A stretch of 64,000 nt of DNA from contig NZ_BNJF01000001.1 of the NCBI RefSeq assembly GCF_016587355.1, positions 4,183,721 to 4,247,720 of the forward strand, written 5' to 3'. Positions 9,469-16,927 of this stretch are shown here, piece by piece (position 1 is the stretch's first letter; each line of letters begins with the position of its first letter). A program made the translations under genes and the position numbers. The notes beneath the pieces are model-generated. The model searched no databases. It saw only the letters and a program-made list of their open reading frames with translations, and was not told the DNA's origin. Origin of the DNA: Ktedonospora formicarum. Its GTDB lineage: Bacteria > Chloroflexota > Ktedonobacteria > Ktedonobacterales > Ktedonobacteraceae.

Positions 9469-10661
9469 CACAGCGACAGATTAAACACTCTGACAGGGAT
9501 TATATCAAGCCTCAAGAACACGAAGCTGAACAACTTCGTGCGGAATTGGTGCAGCTACATCGTGAACATGAGCGCGTGCTGGGCGAGAAACAGATCCTGG
9601 AAGCTCGTATGCAGAAGAGTGAAGCGCGTCGTCGAGCCTTTGTGCATATCCTGAGTGATCTAAATACATTGAACCGCAAATTGGTGGATCAGCGGAAGGC
9701 CATGATTCACATCCTTGCGGACTATGAGCAGGATCGTCGGCGCATGGTGAAGCAGACTGAGCGCCTGGATAACTCACGCCGCGCCCTCCTCCATATCCTG
9801 AAAGATTCCCATCAATCAAACCTGCGTCTGGAGAGCAGTCGTAAGGCCATGATTCATATCATGAGCGACCTGAAGGAGACGACTGAAGAGGTACAACAGC
9901 GTGAACAGGAGCTTCGGGAAAAGCAGGAGCAACTGGTTCAGGCTGGAAAGCTGGCAACATTGGGAGAATTGACGACAGGTGTGGCGCATGAGCTGAATAA
10001 CCCGCTCAATAACATTGGCCTGTTCGTCGGAAACGCGATTGATCTGGTGGAACTAGGAATGGCGACCACGGAACCTGAGCGTATCTTACAGGAACTCTAT
10101 AATGCTATGCAGCAGGTGCGTAAAGCGACAGAAATCATTTCACATCTGCGTACCTTTGGGCGTGCAGCCTCGGTGAGCCGAGAACCAGTCAACATTGTGC
10201 AGGTCATACAGCGCTCTATTTCGTTAATGCGTGAGCAATTACGTCTACGTTTGATAGAGGTTGAAATGCAGTTTCCCGAAGAAGATGTCATTGTCTTTGG
10301 CAATGCGATCCAAATGGAGCAGGTATTTATCAATCTTTTGACGAATGCTCGTGATGCGCTGGTTGATGCTCCTACGAAGGAGATCTCAATACGTTGCGCG
10401 AAGAATGTTGATACGGTTGAGATCAGCGTGGCTGACACGGGGCCTGGCATCTCGCCAGAGCTTGAGCAGCGTGTATTTGATCCATTTTTTACGACAAAAG
10501 AGGTTGGTGCAGGAACTGGATTAGGTCTGTCGATTACATATGGTATCATTAAAGAACATAATGGCGCGATTCGGGTGCAGAGTCGCCTGGGCGAAGGCGC
10601 TCGCTTTCTGATACAGCTTCCGCTAAAACCTGACAATGATCCTGAAGGGGGAATGAGTTGA
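9459..10661 (+). CDS. Cytoplasmic histidine kinase with a repeated HI(L/M)xD coiled-coil linker
   Basis: The 400-residue protein lacks membrane segments and PAS domains. Its first 160 residues are a long coiled coil with four copies of a motif (R)(R/K)A(F/M/L)(V/I/L)HI(L/M)xD, whose histidines fall at 63, 84, 112 and 133, spaced 21, 28 and 21 residues apart, all multiples of seven. HisKA follows, with the acceptor in GVAHELNNPL (H177). The HATPase domain has the N-box (FINLLTNARDAL), DTGPG and GAGTGLGLS, and the protein ends at about residue 395. It overlaps the triple-PAS gene by 10 bases and the next gene by 4 bases, so the three are translationally coupled. It is probably the catalytic partner of the triple-PAS sensor. 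Confidence 0.88.
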   Translation: MDVAQRQIKHSDRDYIKPQEHEAEQLRAELVQLHREHERVLGEKQILEARMQKSEARRRAFVHILSDLNTLNRKLVDQRKAMIHILADYEQDRRRMVKQTERLDNSRRALLHILKDSHQSNLRLESSRKAMIHIMSDLKETTEEVQQREQELREKQEQLVQAGKLATLGELTTGVAHELNNPLNNIGLFVGNAIDLVELGMATTEPERILQELYNAMQQVRKATEIISHLRTFGRAASVSREPVNIVQVIQRSISLMREQLRLRLIEVEMQFPEEDVIVFGNAIQMEQVFINLLTNARDALVDAPTKEISIRCAKNVDTVEISVADTGPGISPELEQRVFDPFFTTKEVGAGTGLGLSITYGIIKEHNGAIRVQSRLGEGARFLIQLPLKPDNDPEGGMS

Positions 10662-11881
10662 AGCAATCTCGCATCCTGATTGTTGATGATGATGCCGCTC
10701 TTTTACAGGCTTTGCCCCAGGCGATCTATTTACGTATGAAGGACGTGACGGTCACTACCTGTGATTCTGCTTTAAAGGCTCTTGAGAGCTTACAAGATTG
10801 TAAATATGATGCGATCGTAAGCGATATTAAGATGCCTGGGATGGATGGGCTGGCTCTGTTAAGTAAGATCCAGGAATTGTGTCCAGATACGCCTACACTC
10901 CTTATCACCGGACATGGTGACCATAATCTGGCGATTCAGGCCCTACGTGGTGGGGCCTATGATTTTATCCAGAAGCCGATCGACCGCGATTACTTTGTGG
11001 CGGCACTTGCACGCGCAATTCAGACACATCAGTTGCGCCGCCAGGTTCTGGAACAGCAGCAGGCGCTAGAGCGGCATGCACGCTCTCTGGAGCAGGCTGT
11101 GGAGGAGCGGACTCGCGAGTTGACCGCTGCCAATGCTGCCAAGGACGAGTTCTTAAGCATGGCTTCACATGAGCTGAAGACGCCGCTCTCCAGCCTGAAG
11201 GGCATGACACAGTTATTGCGGCGCAAACTAGAGCGAGCAGGCTCTAATGATGTGCCAAACCTGGTCAGCATGGAGAATTCCATTCGGCGCATGGAGGTGC
11301 TGGTCAATGATTTGCTTAATATCTCATTTGTTGAGATGGGAATGTTTGAGTTACGTACATTCCCTTGTAACATAAATGAGCTTTGTCAGCGCCTGGTCGA
11401 TGAATATTTAGTCGGGACGAATCCGCCACCTGTGATTGATTTACAATTGCCCCAGGAGCAGATCGAGGCAGAGGTTGACGTTGAACGTCTGGGGCAGGTA
11501 ATCATCAATCTCCTCTCTAATGCTCGCAAGTACTCTAATGCTTCTATTTATGTGGCGCTGACCTATAATGACACGGAGTGCCATATCTCGGTACGAGATA
11601 CCGGAGTGGGTATCCCTCCCGAGTTATTAAAACATATATTTGAGCGCTTTTATCGCGTCCCCGGTAATGAGGTGCAGCGCGGTTCTAGTATTGGTCTAGG
11701 TGTGGGTCTCTATATTACGAATCAGATTGTAGAGAGTCATGGTGGACGCATTGAGGTACAGAGTGTACCAGGTAAAGGGAGCACCTTTACTGTTGTGTTA
11801 CCATGCTTGAGGGCTGTGATCCCCTCAACGCCACCTCATCAGGAGGATGGTTCGCAATTGACCTCACAACCCCAGGCATGA
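10658..11881 (+). CDS. Receiver-histidine kinase hybrid
   Basis: The start is a TTG preceded by a purine-rich stretch and overlapping the upstream TGA (TTGA). Residues 4-120 form a receiver domain with acidic pocket D10-D12, phospho-acceptor D56 (VSDIKMPGMDG) and conserved K106. A coiled coil (about 125-162) links it to HisKA with acceptor H171 (SHELKTPLSS) and a HATPase domain with INLLSNARKYS, DTGVGIP and GVGLYI. The receiver sits before the kinase, an arrangement in which phosphotransfer from the upstream kinase gates a second kinase. With its two operon partners it forms a sensor, kinase, receiver-kinase relay. The final output regulator is not in this window. Confidence 0.9.
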   Translation: MKQSRILIVDDDAALLQALPQAIYLRMKDVTVTTCDSALKALESLQDCKYDAIVSDIKMPGMDGLALLSKIQELCPDTPTLLITGHGDHNLAIQALRGGAYDFIQKPIDRDYFVAALARAIQTHQLRRQVLEQQQALERHARSLEQAVEERTRELTAANAAKDEFLSMASHELKTPLSSLKGMTQLLRRKLERAGSNDVPNLVSMENSIRRMEVLVNDLLNISFVEMGMFELRTFPCNINELCQRLVDEYLVGTNPPPVIDLQLPQEQIEAEVDVERLGQVIINLLSNARKYSNASIYVALTYNDTECHISVRDTGVGIPPELLKHIFERFYRVPGNEVQRGSSIGLGVGLYITNQIVESHGGRIEVQSVPGKGSTFTVVLPCLRAVIPSTPPHQEDGSQLTSQPQA

Positions 11882-11912
11882 TACTTGCGACAAAGCAGAG
11901 CGTAACGGGGTA

Positions 11913-13583
11913 TTATGACACCGAAGCGGCCTGAATTATATCGCGTTTAACGAGTAGCCCGTCTTTAAGTTCCCAGACTTCGCCTCCAAAGCGTTGGATG
12001 AACCAGCGATCATGCGAGATGGCAATGACGGGGCCTGGGAAGTGTAGAACAGCCTCTTCAAAGGCCTCTAGCACGTCCAGACTGATGTAGTTGGTTGGTT
12101 CGTCGAGTAGGAGCACGTTCGGGTTTGTTGCCATCAGGCGCGCGATCTCCAGTTTGCGTCTCTGCCCGATACTAAGCTGCTGCACGCGCTTCTGCATATC
12201 CTCCAGGCGGAAGAGCCCATACCCAATCAAACGCCCAATGAATTCGCCTTCAAAGCCTACCTGATCATAACGGTAGCTCTCAATGACAGTCTTATCAAGA
12301 TTTGATGTGTCTGGCTCCTGGGGAAGATAACCAATCTTTCCTCCAGGAGCAACGATAATGCTGCCACTATCGGGTTGCTCCTCTCCTCGCAGGAGCCGTA
12401 GAAGCGTGGTTTTTCCTGCTCCGTTGGGACCGATGAGCATGATCCGTGAGCCTGGTGCCAGCGAGAGATTGAGATTTTCAAAGAGTGGCCGCTCTCCGAA
12501 GCGCTTGTTTACCCGTGAGGCCTGGACCACTACCTGAGACTGTATGGGTGCGGAACGAAAGTACGAAGTGACACTGATCAACTCCGGTGGTTTGGGAATT
12601 GGATCGGCTTCAATCCGCTTGAGGCGCTCCTCCGTCTCATGAATATCGCGTGCTACCGCGTTGGCGACGCGTTGATCAAAGAAGTTCTTCGCGAATTTGT
12701 CGTTATCGCGCGGCGGACGATAACCGTGTCCGATATGTTTTCCTTTCTCCTTCAAGCGTTTGCGGAGCTCTTTGAGTTCCTCCTGTTGCCGTTCATAATC
12801 CTCCTCCCATTGTTTGCGCTCGGCCTCGCGAGTGGCGACATATGCGTCATAGTTGCCGGTATAGGTCTTGAGATGATGGTTATGCTCATCGATCTCGAAG
12901 ATGGCGTTGACAGCGCGATTAAGGAATTGACGGTCGTGCGAGACGATAAGGGCCGCACCTCGATAGTTCGCGAGATAGTTTTCGAGCCATTCCATGCTCG
13001 CGAAGTCGAGATGGTTAGTTGGCTCGTCAAGTAAGATGATGTCTGGTGAGCGTAGCAGCAAGGTTGCCAGTCCAATGCGCTCCTTCTCACCCCCTGAAAG
13101 AGTTTCAACTTCCTGCGTGCGTGGCAGATAGGAGAGACGTAGCCCTTCTAGAATGCTATCAATCTTATAGTCAAGTTCGTAGCCGCCTGCGTTCTGAAAA
13201 TGGGTTAATACTGCGTTATACTCTTCCAGTAATGTGCCAAGTTGGGCCTCATCGGCGTTGCTCATGGCGTGTTCCAACTCATGCATGCGAGTTTCCAACT
13301 GACGGAGATTGCCTACGGCTTCCATGATTAGATCTTGAATGGTGCGACCATAGAAGTGAGGCGTTGTTTGAGGCAGATAGCCTGCCTCTACAGAGGGCGC
13401 GAAGGCGAAAGTGCCGCCGTCAGCCTCCTCGGTGCCCGTGAGAATGCGTAGTAAGGTTGATTTGCCAACGCCGTTGGGGCCGACGATGCCGATGCGGTCG
13501 CCCGTGTTAACAACACATGAGATCTCGCTCAGGACCGTTATCGCGCCATAAGATTTACTGAGGTTTCGTATAGTTAATAACAT
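11913..13583 (-). CDS. ABC-F family ATPase
   Basis: This soluble protein has two ABC ATPase domains and no membrane segments, as in ribosome-acting ABC-F factors. The Walker A motifs are GPNGVGKST and GPNGAGKTT, the signatures LSGGEKERIGLA and LSIGQRRKLEIA, and the Walker B motifs LLDEPTNHLD and LLDEPTNYISLD; an interdomain linker contains the charged helix KELRKRLKEKGK. ABC-F proteins act at the ribosomal E site, either as housekeeping translation factors or in protection from antibiotics; the sequence alone does not decide which. I choose ATG at 13583 because GAGGTG lies six bases upstream on the minus strand; a GTG at 13592 lies inside that Shine-Dalgarno. It is a single gene, convergent with the receiver-kinase. 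Confidence 0.9.
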   Translation of the reverse strand: MLLTIRNLSKSYGAITVLSEISCVVNTGDRIGIVGPNGVGKSTLLRILTGTEEADGGTFAFAPSVEAGYLPQTTPHFYGRTIQDLIMEAVGNLRQLETRMHELEHAMSNADEAQLGTLLEEYNAVLTHFQNAGGYELDYKIDSILEGLRLSYLPRTQEVETLSGGEKERIGLATLLLRSPDIILLDEPTNHLDFASMEWLENYLANYRGAALIVSHDRQFLNRAVNAIFEIDEHNHHLKTYTGNYDAYVATREAERKQWEEDYERQQEELKELRKRLKEKGKHIGHGYRPPRDNDKFAKNFFDQRVANAVARDIHETEERLKRIEADPIPKPPELISVTSYFRSAPIQSQVVVQASRVNKRFGERPLFENLNLSLAPGSRIMLIGPNGAGKTTLLRLLRGEEQPDSGSIIVAPGGKIGYLPQEPDTSNLDKTVIESYRYDQVGFEGEFIGRLIGYGLFRLEDMQKRVQQLSIGQRRKLEIARLMATNPNVLLLDEPTNYISLDVLEAFEEAVLHFPGPVIAISHDRWFIQRFGGEVWELKDGLLVKRDIIQAASVS

Positions 13584-14145
13584 AGAGGGCACCTCGCTTT
13601 ATAATGGGTAGATGGAGTATGTGTGTAAAAGCGTTGAGGGTGCCTGAGGTTGCGCTCACATGTGTCGGTTATGATGCTTTGGTGCGACGCCATAGCAGAG
13701 GCGATGCAAATGCTGCTAAATGGAAAGGGGTAGTGGTGGACTACCGAGCATATCATGAGCACGAATTCAGGCAAGAAGTAACCGATCACAGGCACACCTT
13801 TATAGAGTCAGGCGCGTGGCACACAGCCATAATGCGCCGAGTTAGATGTGTGAAGTGGGGGTTACTTATCCAAGAATTTTGCTCATGCCTGCCAACGGAG
13901 TCTCCTTTATGTGAGGAATAGTGAACATATCCATTATACATGATTACCTGGTAAAAGTCAAAGGCTGAGTACGGATTTTTAGCAATTTGCAGTCAATAGT
14001 ATATAAAGTACTCTCAAGCTCGTTTTATCCATTTTGGCGTTAAAGGATGGGATGTGTGCGCGGAAAAATGTTATGCATACCAACATTTTTCCACTGGAGA
14101 GCTGTGAAGTTGATCGCTTGCCACGCCAGAGCCGAACTAAAAATA
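13584..14145. other. Intergenic region between ABC-F gene and alkaline phosphatase
   Basis: This holds the upstream regions of two divergent genes. A TTATAAAG element lies just upstream of the ABC-F Shine-Dalgarno on the minus strand. GGAAAAATGTT at 14062-14072 pairs perfectly with AACATTTTTCC at 14082-14092 around a nine-base loop; its role is unknown, since no clean T-tract follows. One reading frame crosses 13604-13921 on the plus strand, but its composition is not protein-like and it lacks a Shine-Dalgarno. I see no further gene. Confidence 0.4.
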
Positions 14146-14199
14146 TTACCAAAGCTTAAAAACACATTAAATGCGACTTAACAGTTGCATCCCTATACT
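14146..14199 (+). promoter_or_regulatory. Pho-box-like direct repeats and -10 upstream of alkaline phosphatase
   Basis: Direct repeats TTAAAA (14156), TTAAAT (14167) and TTAACA (14178) recur at an exact 11-base period, with a weaker TTACCA at 14146. This matches the arrangement of PhoP/PhoB sites in Gram-positives (TT[A/T/C]ACA-like hexamers with five-base spacers). TATACT at 14194-14199 follows the last repeat by ten bases, a spacing expected when the bound activator replaces a -35 element. Expression under phosphate starvation is the inferred regulation. Confidence 0.6.
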
Positions 14200-14263
14200 A
14201 GATCCGTAAAGGTTTTATGGGTATTTGATTTAGAGCATTGTTTCTAATTCAAGGAGGATAGTT

Positions 14264-15607
14264 GTGCCTATTAAATGGCTGAAGAAGAGTATTTTTGTTA
14301 TAGTTGCCCTGGTGGCTCTGCTTATACCTGGCGCTGCCCTGGCTCAGAATGTGTTAGCCAGTCATGGTGATGGGGGAAGGCATGCGAAAAATGTCATCCT
14401 GTTTATTGGGGATGGCATGGGTGACTCTGAAATCACAATTGCTCGTAACTATTATGTTGGGGCAAATGGTCGCTTGAATATGGACCGTCTTCCCTTTATT
14501 GGCGCCAGCACGACCTATGCGCTTCAGGAAGCGAATCCCTTGCTTACTGAATTTGTGACTGATTCAGCTGCCAGTGGAACGGGTTGGGCAACAGGGACCA
14601 AGACCAGCAATGGTCGTATCTCTACCACCGCTAAAACCGATATTGATCTGCCCACTCTCCTTGAACTGGCTCAGAAGTCAGGTTATCTTACCGGTGATGT
14701 GAGCACAGCGGAATTGACCGACGCGACTCCTGCTGTTCTCGCCTCCCATGTCTCCAACCGTAACTGCCAGGGGCCTGCTGATATGGGTAGCTGCCCTCAG
14801 GATAAGATAAGCGCTGGCGGCCCCGGTTCAATTGCCGAGCAAGAAGTTGCCCACAATATCAACGTTCTGCTGGGTGGCGGTAAACAGCGCTTCGATCAGC
14901 TCATTACTGACGGTAAATACGCTGGAAAGAGCGTACTTGAGTCTGCTCGGAACCAGGGTTACACAATCGCGACCGACGCCAACAGCTTAAAGCAGAGCAA
15001 CGGCAAGCATGTGCTTGGTCTCTTCAATAGCGGCAATATGAGCCTGGAATGGACTGGTACTCCGGCGCAGCCCTATCCTGGTAGCGGTCCTCAGACCTGC
15101 CAGCAGAACCAGCGCCCAGCCAACGAGCCCAGCCTGTCTGACATGACGAAAAAAGCTCTTGACCTGCTTCAGAACAACCATGATAATAAGAATGGCTTCT
15201 TCCTCCAGGTCGAAGGTGCTTCCATTGATAAGCAGGATCACGCTTCTAGCCCTTGTCAGCAAATTGGTGAGACCATCGCCTTCGACAACGCGATTAAGCA
15301 AGGTATGGAGTTCGCCCGAACGCATCCTGACACGCTGATCCTGGTTACCGCCGATCATGGACATACCTCTCAGATCATCGAGTCGCCAACGAATGCTAGT
15401 CAGCCTGGAGCCTTCAGCAAGTTGATTACCAAAGATGGCTCTATCATGTGCGTGAGCTACGCGACAGCCCCTGTCGGCGCTTCGCAGTCTCATACAGGAA
15501 CGCAGGTCCGCATCGCGGCTATGGGACCTGACGCGAATAAGGTAATGGGTGTCATCAACCAGACCGATATCTTCAAGATTATCAAGGAGAGATTGAGCCT
15601 GCGCTAA
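14264..15607 (+). CDS. phoA: Secreted alkaline phosphatase (PhoA family)
   Basis: The enzyme hydrolyses phosphate monoesters outside the cytoplasm. The GTG start follows AAGGAGG. Residues 1-27 form a signal peptide (KK, hydrophobic core, cleavage after ALA). Metal and active-site motifs are present: FIGDGMG (D50), the nucleophile in TDSAASG (D100-S101-A102), VEGASIDKQDH and TADHGHTS. Length (447 residues) fits the family. The upstream TTAA-repeat array suggests Pho control. The gene is single, ending at a bidirectional terminator shared with the opposing VWA operon. Two cysteine pairs in the middle (NCQGPADMGSC) may form disulfides. The symbol reflects family membership, not proven orthology. 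Confidence 0.92.
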   Translation: MPIKWLKKSIFVIVALVALLIPGAALAQNVLASHGDGGRHAKNVILFIGDGMGDSEITIARNYYVGANGRLNMDRLPFIGASTTYALQEANPLLTEFVTDSAASGTGWATGTKTSNGRISTTAKTDIDLPTLLELAQKSGYLTGDVSTAELTDATPAVLASHVSNRNCQGPADMGSCPQDKISAGGPGSIAEQEVAHNINVLLGGGKQRFDQLITDGKYAGKSVLESARNQGYTIATDANSLKQSNGKHVLGLFNSGNMSLEWTGTPAQPYPGSGPQTCQQNQRPANEPSLSDMTKKALDLLQNNHDNKNGFFLQVEGASIDKQDHASSPCQQIGETIAFDNAIKQGMEFARTHPDTLILVTADHGHTSQIIESPTNASQPGAFSKLITKDGSIMCVSYATAPVGASQSHTGTQVRIAAMGPDANKVMGVINQTDIFKIIKERLSLR

Positions 15608-15684
15608 AGCGTACACTCAGTCTCTTTTAATGGGCCTGTCTCTGCCAGAGAGGTGATATGAATCTCTCTCAACAACAAGCCCAA

Positions 15685-15726
15685 AAAAGCCCACAAGCGC
15701 TTCGCATGAAACACTTGTGGGCTTTT
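15685..15726. terminator. Bidirectional intrinsic terminator
   Basis: AAAAGCCCACAAG (15685-15697) pairs with CTTGTGGGCTTTT (15714-15726), a 13-bp stem with A-tract and T-tract on either side. It lies between the convergent alkaline phosphatase and VWA genes and would work for both. Confidence 0.8.
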
Positions 15727-15730
15727 GTCA

Positions 15731-16927
15731 CTATTTGGCGCGGGTGGCGACGATGTCGTTACGCGCGGCCCACATATCGAGGTCCTGGTGTTGGATGGCG
15801 GCTGCCATAAGGTCGGGGAAGAGGTCCGGCGTGCAGGCGAAGGATGGAATGCCCATCTTCGCCAGTTGGGCTGCGTTCCTCTTGTCATAGCCAGGTGCGC
15901 CGTCGTCGCTGAGGGCGAGCAGACAGATGACCTGCACGCCGCTGGCGACCAGTTCAGCGGCGCGGCGCATCATCTCGCGTTCATTACCGCCTTCATAGAG
16001 GTCGGTAATGAGAACCAGAATGGTCTGATTCGGGCGGGTGATGACTTGCTGGCAATAGCCAAGGGCGCGGTTGATGTCGGTACCACCTCCAAGTTGGGTA
16101 CCGAAGAGCAGATCAACCGGGTCTTGTAGATCCTCAGTAAGATCAACGACCGATGTATCGAAGACGACCATGCGCGTGCTAACAGCACGAATGGTTGCCA
16201 GAACCGCACCGAAGATGCCGGAGTAGACCAGCGAAGAAGCCATAGAGCCGCTCTGGTCTACGCAAAGCACGATATCGCGTAGCGAGGAGCGCTTATGACC
16301 ATGCCCAATAAGCTGCTCGGCGATGATCGTCTGCTTTTCTGGCAGGTAGTTCTTCAAGTTCGCGCGAATGGTTCGATGCCAGTTGATCTCATTGGCACGC
16401 GGGCGGCGTGTATAGGTTGAGCGGTTGAGGCTACCACGCACGGCCTGCTGCAATGGATTGGCGAGCTTACGTTCAAGCTCCTCGACAACCTTGCGCACCA
16501 CCTGGCGCGCCGTATCCTTGGTCTTCTCTGGGATGACGCGACTGAGTGAGAGCAGCGAGGCGACGAGGTGGACATCGGGGTCAACCTGCTCAAGCATCTC
16601 AGGTTCGAGCAACATGCGCGTCAAATTGAGCCGCTTCAGAGCGTCCTGCTGCATGACGCGTACGGTAGAGGAAGGAAAGTAGGTCCGTATATCCCCCAGC
16701 CAGCGCGCGACATTGGGTGATGATCCGCCAAGACCTGCCGAGCGCTCCGAGTCATAGAGCGCCTCCAGGGTTTTGTCCATACCCAGATCGCGCCCACCTA
16801 ACATTCCTTCGCCTGCTCCTTCCGCACCAGCACCAGCACTTCCGCCCGCGCCACCTAATCCCGCTTCGGCCTGTTTGCCCAGAACCAGACGCCAGCGGCG
16901 CAGGCGTTCTTTCTCATCAATTGCCAT
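15731..16927 (-). CDS. VWA-domain protein, last gene of the MoxR operon
   Basis: The 398-residue protein ends in a von Willebrand A domain with a complete metal-ion-dependent adhesion site: DQSGS at 224-228, the Thr of GGGTDIN and the Asp of LITDLYEG. The N-terminal ~200 residues are helical, with a Gly/Ala-rich linker near 23-45. No signal peptide or membrane segment is seen, so it is cytoplasmic. VWA proteins of this type act with MoxR AAA+ ATPases as a chaperone-like pair that remodels or inserts metal into target complexes; here the MoxR gene is two genes upstream. The start ATG overlaps the end of the DUF5682 gene by 11 bases, so translation is coupled. Confidence 0.9.
   Translation of the reverse strand: MAIDEKERLRRWRLVLGKQAEAGLGGAGGSAGAGAEGAGEGMLGGRDLGMDKTLEALYDSERSAGLGGSSPNVARWLGDIRTYFPSSTVRVMQQDALKRLNLTRMLLEPEMLEQVDPDVHLVASLLSLSRVIPEKTKDTARQVVRKVVEELERKLANPLQQAVRGSLNRSTYTRRPRANEINWHRTIRANLKNYLPEKQTIIAEQLIGHGHKRSSLRDIVLCVDQSGSMASSLVYSGIFGAVLATIRAVSTRMVVFDTSVVDLTEDLQDPVDLLFGTQLGGGTDINRALGYCQQVITRPNQTILVLITDLYEGGNEREMMRRAAELVASGVQVICLLALSDDGAPGYDKRNAAQLAKMGIPSFACTPDLFPDLMAAAIQHQDLDMWAARNDIVATRAK

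Noticed and set aside
13604..13921. 105-codon plus-strand ORF beside the ABC-F gene
   Set aside because: It overlaps the ABC-F upstream region, has no ribosome site and shows no protein-like pattern.
14987..15616. 209-codon ORF antisense to alkaline phosphatase
   Set aside because: It lies fully opposite a clear phosphatase gene and lacks a start signal.
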